Shown piece by piece: positions 1 through 7,105 of a DNA stretch of 10,238 bases. The notes beneath the pieces are model-generated. The model did no database searches and was not told where the DNA came from. It saw only the letters and a program-made list of their open reading frames with translations. Where the stretch lies: NCBI GenBank assembly GCA_903904635.1, contig CAIVDH010000417.1, positions 1-10,238 on the forward strand, given 5' to 3'. Position 1 is the first letter of the stretch; each line of letters starts with the position of its first letter. The position numbers and the translations under genes were made by a program. The stretch is from an uncultured Burkholderiales bacterium. Its GTDB lineage: Bacteria > Pseudomonadota > Gammaproteobacteria > Burkholderiales > Burkholderiaceae_D.

Positions 1-52
1 CAACAGCGGAGAAATTCAGCAGCAAAGCCATGGTGATAAAAAATCTGTGCAT
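1..52 (-). CDS. N-terminus of an unidentified exported or membrane protein (partial)
   Basis: An ATG at 52-50 opens a frame that stays open to the window edge and reads MHRFFITMALLLNFSAV. A basic start followed by a hydrophobic run is typical of a Sec signal peptide or a first membrane segment. A good ribosome binding site (GAGG, five bases before the ATG) precedes it, which makes this a real start. It begins 61 bp after the stop of the hydratase gene on the same strand and could be co-transcribed with it. Only 17 residues are visible, so no family can be named. Confidence 0.6.
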   Translation of the reverse strand, partial: MHRFFITMALLLNFSAV

Positions 53-113
53 TATTTCCTCGCTTGTTTTTTTATGCAATTTTTATCGAATGTATCACGA
101 CCGTTAATGTTTT

Positions 114-911
114 TCAGGCGGTGATATCCAGACTTAATTCACCAAGTTCGCTAATTTCTATTTTTACCTGATCACCAGCTTGTAACCATTTAGTTTCAAC
201 TACGCTACCGAGCATGACAAATTCTCCCGCCTTGAGTCCGGGCTGACCGTGCTCGCCGCGTGAATTTGCCAACCAGGCCAATGCATTAAGCGGATGCCCC
301 ATGACGAGTGAACCGCTACCGCGACCAACCTCTATGCCATTGATGATGGTTTTTCCTACCAATGCCGGTAGATCCAGTTTATGCCAATCCGAAACTGGCT
401 CACCCAACACGCAGCCGGCATTAAAAAAATCATCCGCTATTAATGTGGGAATGCCGAGGTTGCCAAAATGCTCATAGCGCTCATCTACCAGCTCGATGGC
501 GACCATGACCGATCCTACTGCATGTCTTACTGATTCATTGGTGTAGGGAGTAGCTTGTGCTGGCAAATCATGGTCGAGCCGCACGGCGATTTCGCATTCA
601 ACACCAATTTTTACAAAACCACTGCTTGGTATCTTTCCATGGCCTTGCAAGACTGTTTTACTAAATATGCGTCCGGCACAGGGATGATTAATATTGACAA
701 ACGCTTGCATAACAGGCGTAGTGCAGCCGATTTTATGACCGACCAGCTCACCCATCCCGGCTTCTGTTAAAAGATGATTCAGTGCGGCCTGTATCGCATA
801 GCCTTCGCTGATGGTGCTTGGCGCTATGGCTGAGGGCAAAGGGGTAATCGGATGAAGTGCGAGCCGCTGCCGAAGTAGTTCGTGGGCTGCTCGTTGGTGG
901 TTTGATTTCAA
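114..911 (-). CDS. 2-keto-4-pentenoate hydratase / 2-oxohepta-3-ene-1,7-dioate hydratase-like protein (FAH superfamily)
   Basis: This 265-residue protein matches the MhpD/HpcG group in both length and motifs. These enzymes hydrate 2-hydroxy-dienoates in the meta-cleavage breakdown of aromatics, and related members are decarboxylases such as 4-oxalocrotonate decarboxylase. The GHKIG segment (58-62), GVECEIA (E105 and E107) and AIELVDERY (E140) correspond to the family's active-site and acidic metal-binding positions; a second conserved block is GHPLNALAWLAN (205-216). It is cytoplasmic, with no signal peptide. The start is a TTG at 911-909, chosen because AAGGAG lies five bases upstream; the ATG at 916 is out of frame and stops after two codons. 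No ring-cleavage dioxygenase, aldolase or dehydrogenase is visible beside it, so the actual substrate is unknown. It diverges from cstA. Confidence 0.85.
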   Translation of the reverse strand: MKSNHQRAAHELLRQRLALHPITPLPSAIAPSTISEGYAIQAALNHLLTEAGMGELVGHKIGCTTPVMQAFVNINHPCAGRIFSKTVLQGHGKIPSSGFVKIGVECEIAVRLDHDLPAQATPYTNESVRHAVGSVMVAIELVDERYEHFGNLGIPTLIADDFFNAGCVLGEPVSDWHKLDLPALVGKTIINGIEVGRGSGSLVMGHPLNALAWLANSRGEHGQPGLKAGEFVMLGSVVETKWLQAGDQVKIEISELGELSLDITA

Positions 912-988
912 AACATCTCCTTTGTGCTAATTATCTGCTTCATTTTTTTTTGATAAATTCAGCCAGATTTTTCATCAGATGGCATTCG

Positions 989-1016
989 TTGATCTGCTGT
1001 TTTTCGGGGTTATAAT
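989..1016 (+). promoter_or_regulatory. Sigma-70-type promoter of cstA-ybdD
   Basis: TTGATC (989-994) and a perfect TATAAT (1011-1016) are separated by 16 bp. Transcription would start near 1023, giving a leader of about 40 bases before the cstA ATG, which has GGAG six bases upstream. I saw no convincing palindromic CRP-type site next to it, although cstA is cAMP-CRP controlled in Escherichia coli. Confidence 0.65.
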
Positions 1017-1063
1017 CCGCCGATTCATTACATTACCGCATAATTATAAATTCGGAGAAAATC

Positions 1064-3127
1064 ATGGGCTCAATCGTGAAGCAGGCTGGCTGGCTGCTGT
1101 TGGCATTAGTCGGTGCTACTGCGTTAGGTACTATCGCGCTCTCGCGCGGCGAGAGCATTAATGCGCTCTGGATCGTGGTCGCAGCTGTGGCTGTTTATAT
1201 GATCGGCTTTCGTTTTTATGCGCGTTTTATTGCCAATAAGGTTATGCAGCTTGATCCTACGCGCGCAACGCCGGCTGTGCGTCTTAACGATGGGCTAGAT
1301 TATGTACCCACCAATAAGCATGTGCTGTTTGGCCATCACTTCGCCGCTATTGCAGGCGCAGGTCCACTGGTGGGGCCCGTACTGGCTGCGCAGATGGGCT
1401 ACCTGCCCGGTGTGATGTGGATCTTGGTTGGCGCAATCTTTGCCGGCGCAGTTCAAGACTTTATGATTCTGTTTGTGTCGGTCAGGCGTGACGGCAAGTC
1501 TTTGGGTGATCTGATCAAGACCGAACTCGGCCTGGTACCTGGTGTCATCGCGTTGTTTGGTACGTTCATGATTATGACTATTCTGCTGGCTGTGCTGGCG
1601 CTGATTGTTGTCAAAGCATTAGCAGAAAGTCCCTGGGGTACATTTACGGTTGCCGCAACTATACCGATTGCATTTTTTATGGGTATTTATAGTCGCTATT
1701 TGCGGCCAGGACGAATCGGTGAAATTTCTATCATCGGTTTTATTTTGTTAATGCTATCTATCGTCGCTGGCGGTCATGTAGCTGCAGACCCGATTTTGGG
1801 CCCAATGTTCACCTTCGATGGTAAGCAGTTGACATGGATGTTACTGGGTTATGGCGTTGTAGCTTCAGTGCTGCCAATATGGCTGTTGCTCGCGCCACGT
1901 GACTATTTGTCTACCTTCCTGAAAATCGGTGCGATTGTAGCCCTGGCATTAGGCATTTTGTTTGTAGCACCTGATTTGAAAATGCCTGCTGTTACAAAAT
2001 TCATAGACGGCACTGGCCCGGTTTGGTCTGGTACTTTATTTCCCTTCCTGTTTATTACGATTGCCTGCGGTGCTGTATCAGGCTTCCATTCGCTGATCTC
2101 CTCGGGCACAACGCCTAAGCTTTTGGAAAACGAGGTTCATGCACGATACATAGGCTACGGCGGCATGTTGATGGAATCCTTCGTTGCTGTAATGGCTATT
2201 GTTGCTGCATCTATTATTGAGCCTGGTGTTTATTTTGCGATGAATAGCCCGGCTGCTGTGATTGGCACGACTGCCGAAAGTGCCGCGCAAGCGATTAGCC
2301 AATGGGGCTTTTTAGTCACACCTGAAATGTTGCGCGAAACTGCCGCAAACGTTGGTGAGACAACTATTATTTCCCGCACTGGTGGTGCTCCCACGCTAGC
2401 TGTCGGCATGGCACAAATCTTTTCTTCTGTCATAGGTGGCAAAACACTGATGGCATTCTGGTATCACTTTGCGATTTTATTTGAAGCTTTGTTTATTCTG
2501 ACCGCAGTTGATGCAGGTACCCGCGTTGGTCGCTTCATGCTGCAAGATTTGATAGGCACGCTGGTACCACCATTCAAAAAAATTCCGTCGCTGGCTGCTA
2601 ACCTGATCGCTACTTTCCTTTGCGTGGGAGCATGGGGCTATTTCCTTTATCAGGGTGTCATTGATCCTCTGGGCGGTATCAACACGCTTTGGCCTTTGTT
2701 TGGTATTTCCAATCAAATGCTTGCGGCAGTGGCACTGATTCTGGCTACGGTGGTGCTGTTCAAGCTTAAGCGTGAGAAATTTGCGTGGGTAACGATAGTT
2801 CCGACAGCCTGGCTTTTGATCTGTACTCTGACTGCTGGCTACCAGAAGATTTTCCACGACAATCCTAAAATTGGTTTTCTTGCGCATGCAAACAAATACA
2901 ATGCCGCGGCGCTAGAGGGCAATGTACTTGCTCCGGCAAAGTCATCTGCACAGATGCAGCAAATTATTTTTAATGATTATCTGGATGCGTCGCTTGCAGC
3001 TATTTTTATGGCGGTTGTCTTGTCTATACTGTTTTTTGGTATCAGCGCATGTATTAGGGCATTACGTGAGCAGCATCCAAGTAGTGTCGAATCTGAAGTT
3101 GTGCGCATAGACGCTGCTCGCGCTTGA
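1064..3127 (+). CDS. cstA: Carbon starvation protein A, peptide/pyruvate transporter
   Basis: This 687-residue, very hydrophobic inner-membrane protein is close to the length of E. coli CstA (about 700). CstA family members import peptides, and some (BtsT, CstA) import pyruvate, during carbon limitation. The family signature runs from DGLDYVPTNKHVLFGHHFAA (76-95) through GAGPLVGPVLAAQMGYLPG and AGAVQDFM to SVRRDGKSLGDL (139-150). The C-terminal part carries GGINTLWPLFGISNQMLAA starting at 537. The N-terminus (ALGTIALSRGESINALWIVV) aligns by eye with E. coli CstA, which supports the ATG at 1064. The gene is full length. It is followed 20 bp later by ybdD, its usual partner. Whether peptides or pyruvate are the substrate here cannot be decided from sequence. 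Confidence 0.95.
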   Translation: MGSIVKQAGWLLLALVGATALGTIALSRGESINALWIVVAAVAVYMIGFRFYARFIANKVMQLDPTRATPAVRLNDGLDYVPTNKHVLFGHHFAAIAGAGPLVGPVLAAQMGYLPGVMWILVGAIFAGAVQDFMILFVSVRRDGKSLGDLIKTELGLVPGVIALFGTFMIMTILLAVLALIVVKALAESPWGTFTVAATIPIAFFMGIYSRYLRPGRIGEISIIGFILLMLSIVAGGHVAADPILGPMFTFDGKQLTWMLLGYGVVASVLPIWLLLAPRDYLSTFLKIGAIVALALGILFVAPDLKMPAVTKFIDGTGPVWSGTLFPFLFITIACGAVSGFHSLISSGTTPKLLENEVHARYIGYGGMLMESFVAVMAIVAASIIEPGVYFAMNSPAAVIGTTAESAAQAISQWGFLVTPEMLRETAANVGETTIISRTGGAPTLAVGMAQIFSSVIGGKTLMAFWYHFAILFEALFILTAVDAGTRVGRFMLQDLIGTLVPPFKKIPSLAANLIATFLCVGAWGYFLYQGVIDPLGGINTLWPLFGISNQMLAAVALILATVVLFKLKREKFAWVTIVPTAWLLICTLTAGYQKIFHDNPKIGFLAHANKYNAAALEGNVLAPAKSSAQMQQIIFNDYLDASLAAIFMAVVLSILFFGISACIRALREQHPSSVESEVVRIDAARA

Positions 3128-3147
3128 AGAATTAATTTAAGGAAAAC

Positions 3148-3348
3148 ATGTTCAGCGATCTCGGCAAGCTAGGCGCGTACCTAGGGCAAACAGCCCGTTT
3201 GATGGTGGGCTTGCCGGATTACGACAACTACCTCACACACATGCAAACCCTGCATCCTGACAAACCTGCAATGACATACGAAGAATTTTTCAGGGAGAGA
3301 CAGGATGCGCGCTATGGCGGCAATGGGAAAATCAGCAGGTGCTGCTGA
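3148..3348 (+). CDS. ybdD: YbdD/YjiX family small protein, CstA partner
   Basis: This 66-residue protein is of the usual family length. Recognisable conserved segments are [15 protein letters not shown] (19-33), [22 protein letters not shown] (36-57) and a Cys-Cys C-terminus. It begins 20 bp after the cstA stop with AAGGA before the ATG, so the two form one transcription unit. In enterobacteria the same small gene follows cstA or btsT and is linked to function of the transporter; its exact role is not settled. Its last 17 bases, including the TGA stop, coincide with an inverted repeat that appears to end transcription of the opposite-strand tRNA gene. Confidence 0.93.
   Translation: MFSDLGKLGAYLGQTARLMVGLPDYDNYLTHMQTLHPDKPAMTYEEFFRERQDARYGGNGKISRCC
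3328..3348 (-). terminator. Candidate intrinsic terminator of tRNA-Thr, embedded in the ybdD 3' end
   Basis: Read on the minus strand, TCAGCA and TGCTGA form a six-base-pair stem around the loop GCACC, followed by TTTT. It lies 8 bases beyond the encoded CCA of the tRNA. On the plus strand the stem is followed by ACAAAA with no T run, so it should work in the minus direction only. The stem is short, so efficiency is uncertain. Confidence 0.45.
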
Positions 3349-3355
3349 ACAAAAC

Positions 3356-3431
3356 TGGTGCCGACTGCAGGACTCGAACCCGCCACCCCATGATTACAAA
3401 TCATGTGCTCTACCTGATGAGCTAAGTCGGC
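3356..3431 (-). tRNA. tRNA-Thr (anticodon UGU)
   Basis: The minus strand folds into a complete 76-base cloverleaf. It has acceptor GCCGACT/AGTCGGC, D stem GCTC/GAGC, anticodon stem CATGA/TCATG around loop TTTGTAA (anticodon TGT, reading ACA), a T arm with loop TTCGAGT, discriminator A and a genome-encoded CCA. It resembles E. coli tRNA-Thr(UGU) closely in the acceptor and D arms. It lies 114 bp downstream of sspB on the same strand and converges on ybdD. No integrase or duplicated tRNA end is visible near it. Confidence 0.97.
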
Positions 3432-3443
3432 ATTACTTCTGAC

Positions 3444-3449
3444 TTTATA
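3444..3449 (-). promoter_or_regulatory. Possible -10 element of tRNA-Thr
   Basis: TATAAA on the minus strand ends 12 bases before the tRNA 5' end, so transcription would begin about six bases before the mature tRNA, a normal distance. The -35 region (TAGCAA, 18-bp spacing) is poor, so read-through from sspB is an alternative. Confidence 0.3.
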
Positions 3450-3545
3450 CAAAAATTTCTGGCGCTCTTGCTATTCCGTTACGCCTGATTCTTTTACGAT
3501 CTAGCTTGATGACCATTAAGAATGAATTAACGGCGTGATTATACG

Positions 3546-4055
3546 TTATTTGATGCGGGTTAGCGTTGGTCTGCCGCCCTTCTTTGGTGGTTCAGGAGGT
3601 TTATTGTCATCATCAATTTTTTTGCTGGCACCAGACGATAGTGATGTGGGTACTGCACTCAGTGCTGGTGGTGGTTCGGCTCGCTGATTGCTGGCCTCGC
3701 CATTGCGGTTTACAGTCGATTTTTTTCCTACCGGCCGCTCTCCTTTTTTTACTTCAAAAGCCATGCCCTGGCCATTTTCACGTGCATATATTGCACTAAC
3801 GTTTTCGACCGGCACTTCTATTTCGCGTGTAACACCACTAAAACGCGCCTTGAACCGGACGAAATCATTGTCTATCTTCAGGTGTGAGGTTGCATTAAAA
3901 CTGATGTTTAATACGATCTCGCCATTCTTGACGAATTCCATGGGGACGGTGGCAGCAGAGTTCACGACCACGACGATGTAAGGCGTAAATCCATTATCGG
4001 TACACCACTCGTAGAGTGCGCGTAACAAATAGGGTTTTGTGGTGATTTCTGACAT
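3546..4055 (-). CDS. sspB: ClpXP protease specificity-enhancing factor SspB
   Basis: SspB is a cytoplasmic adaptor that tethers ssrA-tagged and other substrates to ClpXP. The 169-residue product has the family's three parts. A folded N-terminal domain opens with TTKPYLLRALYEWCTDNGFTPYIVV (5-29) and continues through IVLNISFNATSHLKIDNDFVRFKARFSG. A long low-complexity linker rich in Pro, Ser, Lys and Asn follows. It ends in the short C-terminal tail RPTLTRIK, the position of the ClpX-docking peptide (E. coli ends RPALRVVK). It follows sspA by 111 bp, as is common. The start is fixed by alignment to known SspB N-termini. It has no Shine-Dalgarno: the bases before the ATG are pyrimidine-rich (TCTCTCCCC). 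Confidence 0.94.
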   Translation of the reverse strand: MSEITTKPYLLRALYEWCTDNGFTPYIVVVVNSAATVPMEFVKNGEIVLNISFNATSHLKIDNDFVRFKARFSGVTREIEVPVENVSAIYARENGQGMAFEVKKGERPVGKKSTVNRNGEASNQRAEPPPALSAVPTSLSSGASKKIDDDNKPPEPPKKGGRPTLTRIK

Positions 4056-4121
4056 GGGGAGAGATTGAAAACTAAAAATTAAATGATCATTCCGAATATG
4101 ACAGAACTGCTGCTACCTTTG

Positions 4122-4155
4122 AAAACTGCCTCACACAAGACTGCATGCAAGGCAG
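4122..4155 (-). terminator. Weak terminator-like hairpin between sspA and sspB
   Basis: On the minus strand CTGCCT and AGGCAG pair around an 18-base loop and are followed immediately by TTTT. The loop contains the palindrome TGCATGCA. The long loop makes it a weak or partial terminator at best; it could separate sspA from sspB levels. Confidence 0.3.
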
Positions 4156-4166
4156 GGTATAGCTAA

Positions 4167-4778
4167 TTATCTACGCATTACTTTTTCAGAAGGGGTCAGT
4201 GCTTCGATGTAAGCCGGACGAGAAAAAATACGCTCGGCATATTTCATCAGTGGTGCGGCTGTCTTGGAAAGTTCCACGCCATAGTGATCCAAACGCCAGA
4301 GTAATGGAGCAATCGCTACATCAAGCATGGAAAATTCTTCACCAAGCATGTATTTGTTTTTCAAGAATAAAGGCGCAAGCGTGGTCAGGCGATCGCGAAT
4401 TTCTATGCGCGCTTTTTCATGTACTTTATCGGAAGAACGGGACTTGTCGTTTTCCAGTACGTGTACATGAATAAATAACTCTTTTTCAAAATTGAATAAC
4501 ATCAGCCGCGCACGCGCACGCATGAGCGGATCAGCAGGCATAAGCTGAGGATGTGGGAAGCGCTCGTCGATGTATTCATTAATGATATTAGACTCATAAA
4601 GCACCAGATCGCGCTCTACCAATATGGGTACCTGACCATAAGGATTCATGGTCGAAATATCTTCTGGCTTGTTGAAAAGATCAACATCACGGATTTCAAA
4701 ATCCATGCCTTTTTCAAACAATACAAGACGGCAGCGCTGGGAAAATGGGCAGGTTGTGCCCGAATAGAGGACCATCAT
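4167..4778 (-). CDS. sspA: Stringent starvation protein A (GST-fold RNA polymerase-associated protein)
   Basis: SspA binds RNA polymerase and supports acid and stationary-phase survival in enterobacteria. The 203-residue protein has an N-terminal thioredoxin-like GST domain (YSGTTCPFSQRCRLVLFEKG, 5-24; NPYGQVPILV, 45-54; YESNIINEYIDERFPHPQLMP, 61-81) and a helical C-terminal domain with FSMLDVAIAPLLWRLDHYG. The PHP triplet (75-77) matches the surface-pocket triplet important for E. coli SspA. Two adjacent ATGs begin the frame; the first is preferred because AAGGA sits nine bases upstream. The gene lies 137 bp after petC and before sspB, a standard betaproteobacterial order. A strong hairpin separates it from petC, so it probably has its own promoter. 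Confidence 0.95.
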   Translation of the reverse strand: MMVLYSGTTCPFSQRCRLVLFEKGMDFEIRDVDLFNKPEDISTMNPYGQVPILVERDLVLYESNIINEYIDERFPHPQLMPADPLMRARARLMLFNFEKELFIHVHVLENDKSRSSDKVHEKARIEIRDRLTTLAPLFLKNKYMLGEEFSMLDVAIAPLLWRLDHYGVELSKTAAPLMKYAERIFSRPAYIEALTPSEKVMRR

Positions 4779-4793
4779 TTGTGTAGTTCCTTG

Positions 4794-4828
4794 AAAACAA
4801 AGAGGGTGAGACGAAATCGTCTCACCCT
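4794..4828 (-). terminator. Strong intrinsic terminator of petABC in the sspA leader
   Basis: A perfect 11-bp inverted repeat (AGGGTGAGACG, four-base loop AAAT, CGTCTCACCCT; 4803-4828) is followed on the minus strand by CTTTGTTTTC. The plus-strand flank lacks a T run, so it faces petC transcription. It ends only 24 bases before the sspA ATG and just before its ribosome binding site, so it may also act on sspA mRNA. Confidence 0.8.
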
Positions 4829-4867
4829 AGTACATTCAGTTACCTTCTTTAGACCATACTCTGACTG

Positions 4868-4897
4868 ATTTTAAAACCAGACAATAAAAATGACCAA
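4868..4897 (-). promoter_or_regulatory. Candidate sspA promoter upstream of the hairpin
   Basis: On the minus strand TTGGTC (4897-4892) and TAAAAT (4873-4868) are 18 bp apart. The start would fall near 4861, so the sspA leader would be about 80 bases and would include the terminator-like hairpin. The match is moderate and the region is AT-rich. Confidence 0.3.
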
Positions 4898-4915
4898 TGA
4901 AATGCAAAACTGATC

Positions 4916-5680
4916 TTATTTGACTTCTTTCCAGAATGACGCATTAAGTCGCCAAGCTAAAAGCACCAACAAAGACATAAACAACAATACCCACACACCA
5001 AGTTGCTGACGCTTATTCTTTACTGGCTCTGCCATCCAATCCAAAAAAGCTACCAAATCAGCGATTGTGTTGTCATATTCCAGTGCATTGAGTTTGCCGG
5101 CCTTGATCTGTTCGAAACCTGCAAACTTGTGCACGCTCTTGCTGGCATCATGCGGATCTTTTTCTTCAACAAATTTTGCTGTGCGCACACCCTGCAGTTC
5201 CCATAAGACATGCGGCATGCCTACATTAGGGAACACCATATTGTTCCAGCCTGTGGCTCGCGACTCATCTTTGTAATATGTGCGCAGATAGGTATATAGC
5301 CAGTCCGGACCAGAGCCATCACCAGAAGCCTTGGCACGCGCAATCACTGACAGATCAGGAGGTGCGGCGCCAAACCATTTTTTTGCATCGGCCGCACTCA
5401 TGTTGGATTTCATCAGATCGCCAACTTTATCGGATGTGAAAAGCAGATTGTCACGTATCTGATCTTCAGTTAGCCCGATGTCACGCATCCGGTTGTAGCG
5501 CATCATTGAGGCCGAATGACAATTAAGGCAGTAGTTTACGAAGGTGCGCGCACCATTTTGCAATGCGGACAAATCACGGCTGCGGTCGGGAGCGTGATCC
5601 AGCGGGAAGCCAGCTTCATTGGCCAGTGCCAGCACTGGAAGCAGTGCCAGCACCGCAAGCATTTTTTTCAAGAGTTTCAT
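4916..5680 (-). CDS. petC: Ubiquinol-cytochrome c reductase, cytochrome c1 subunit
   Basis: Cytochrome c1 passes electrons from the Rieske centre to soluble or membrane cytochrome c on the periplasmic side. The 254-residue protein starts with a signal peptide (about 1-20, ending LALA). It contains one covalent heme site, CLNCH (51-55), the PPDLSVIARAK segment, the NVGMPHVLWELQG segment expected to supply the axial methionine, and a C-terminal membrane anchor (about 227-244, GVWVLLFMSLLVLLAW) with a short cytoplasmic tail. It is translated from an ATG 19 bp after petB with AAAGGA upstream. It is the last gene of petABC, and a strong hairpin terminator follows. Confidence 0.96.
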   Translation of the reverse strand: MKLLKKMLAVLALLPVLALANEAGFPLDHAPDRSRDLSALQNGARTFVNYCLNCHSASMMRYNRMRDIGLTEDQIRDNLLFTSDKVGDLMKSNMSAADAKKWFGAAPPDLSVIARAKASGDGSGPDWLYTYLRTYYKDESRATGWNNMVFPNVGMPHVLWELQGVRTAKFVEEKDPHDASKSVHKFAGFEQIKAGKLNALEYDNTIADLVAFLDWMAEPVKNKRQQLGVWVLLFMSLLVLLAWRLNASFWKEVK

Positions 5681-5699
5681 TCTTATTTTCCTTTGCGGC

Positions 5700-7103
5700 T
5701 TAATGCGGGTGGAAGGTAACCCGATCCGGCACCTTCTTGAATGTACCCATCGTGCTCCACCACGGCATCAACAAGAAGAAGCCGAAATAGATAATGGTGC
5801 CGATTTGCGCAACCAAGGTGCGGCCTTCGGTCGGCGGCAATATGCCGAGATAGCCGAGGATGACGAAGGTAACGCCAAATACGATGTACACATATTTGTG
5901 CCATTCGGGGCGATAGCGTATGGACTTGGCTGGCGAGTAATCCAGCCAAGGCATGGCCGCCAGGATAAGTACCGACACTCCCATTAGAACAACGCCCCAG
6001 AATTTCGCATCGAGTACCAGCATGGCGATAACTACGACAACTGCAATGGCCATGACACCATTTTTAATCAGCGATGAGAGCCTGGTTTTGAGCACGATGA
6101 GCGCAGCATAAGCAACAACACCAACCATTAAGGCCATCATGAATTGCGAAGTAGTCGCACGCAATATCGAGTAGAAAGGCGTGAAATACCAGACTGGCGC
6201 GATATGAGCAGGCGTCTGTAGTGAGTTGGCTGGAACGAAGTTGTTATATTCGAGGAAATAACCACCCATTTCAGGCGCAAAGAAAACAACTGCGCTAAAA
6301 ATAGTGAGGAAAACTGAAACCCCGAAAATATCCTTGGTGGTGTAATAAGGATGGGATGGAATCGTATCAACGCCATGACCATCAGGACCCAGATTTTCTT
6401 TCACTTCTACGCCGTCAGGATTGTTTGAACCTACTTCATGCAGTGCAATCAGATGCGCGACAACCAGACCGATCAGGACCAACGGAATTGCAATCACGTG
6501 AAAGGCAAAGAAGCGATTAAGGGTTGCGTCAGACACCACATAATCACCACGTATCCACAATGACAGATCAGGACCGATGAATGGAATAGCACCAAACAGA
6601 TTCACAATAACCTGTGCGCCCCAATAAGACATCTGACCCCATGGGAGCAGATAGCCAAAGAATGCTTCACCCATCAGGCAGAGGAAAATTGCAACGCCAA
6701 ATAACCAGATCAGTTCACGTGGCTTACGATATGAGCCGTAAAGCAGTGCACGCGTCATATGCAGATAAACCACGATGAAAAATGCCGAAGCGCCAGTGGA
6801 ATGCATATATCGCACCAGCCAACCCCAGGGTACTTCACGCATGATGTACTCAACTGATGCAAATGCAAGATTGGCATCAGGCTTGTAGTTCATCACCAGA
6901 AAAATACCGGTAACGATCTGTATTACTAAAACTAACGCTGCAAGTGAACCGAATAAATAAAAAATATTAAAATTTTTCGGCGCGTAGTACTTGCCCCACT
7001 GATCATTCCAGAGCTTGGTCAATGGAAAACGGTCATCAACCCAAGCCAGACCTTTTTGCAGCACAGGCGCGTCAGCAGGAAGTTTTTTCTCGACAAATGC
7101 CAT
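5700..7103 (-). CDS. petB: Ubiquinol-cytochrome c reductase, cytochrome b subunit
   Basis: This is the membrane core of the bc1 complex, holding two b hemes and the quinol-oxidising and quinone-reducing sites. The open frame extends to a TTG at 7109. The ATG at 7103 is preferred because GAGG lies seven bases before it, giving 467 residues and a 2-bp gap after the petA stop. The protein is an undivided cytochrome b, not split as in b6f. Heme ligands are H101 and H115 (helix B, 13 residues between) and H202 and H217 (helix D, 14 between). The GSNNPDG loop is at 225-231. The Qo motif reads PVWY (303-306) in place of PEWY. Hydrophobic segments at about 350-385 and 405-445 extend the C-terminus beyond the compact mitochondrial form. 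Confidence 0.96.
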   Translation of the reverse strand: MAFVEKKLPADAPVLQKGLAWVDDRFPLTKLWNDQWGKYYAPKNFNIFYLFGSLAALVLVIQIVTGIFLVMNYKPDANLAFASVEYIMREVPWGWLVRYMHSTGASAFFIVVYLHMTRALLYGSYRKPRELIWLFGVAIFLCLMGEAFFGYLLPWGQMSYWGAQVIVNLFGAIPFIGPDLSLWIRGDYVVSDATLNRFFAFHVIAIPLVLIGLVVAHLIALHEVGSNNPDGVEVKENLGPDGHGVDTIPSHPYYTTKDIFGVSVFLTIFSAVVFFAPEMGGYFLEYNNFVPANSLQTPAHIAPVWYFTPFYSILRATTSQFMMALMVGVVAYAALIVLKTRLSSLIKNGVMAIAVVVVIAMLVLDAKFWGVVLMGVSVLILAAMPWLDYSPAKSIRYRPEWHKYVYIVFGVTFVILGYLGILPPTEGRTLVAQIGTIIYFGFFLLMPWWSTMGTFKKVPDRVTFHPH

Positions 7104-7105
7104 GA

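Noticed and set aside
2477..2887. 136-codon minus-strand open frame inside cstA
   Set aside because: Shadow of cstA; no ribosome binding site or domain, and the cstA frame is conserved throughout.
3356..3431. tRNA-Thr as an integration site for a mobile element
   Set aside because: No integrase, no repeat of the tRNA 3' end and no foreign-looking cargo are visible; both neighbours are ordinary chromosomal genes.
3481..3536. ACGCC...GGCGT inverted repeat after sspB
   Set aside because: The arms are only five bases and 46 bases apart, too weak for a terminator.
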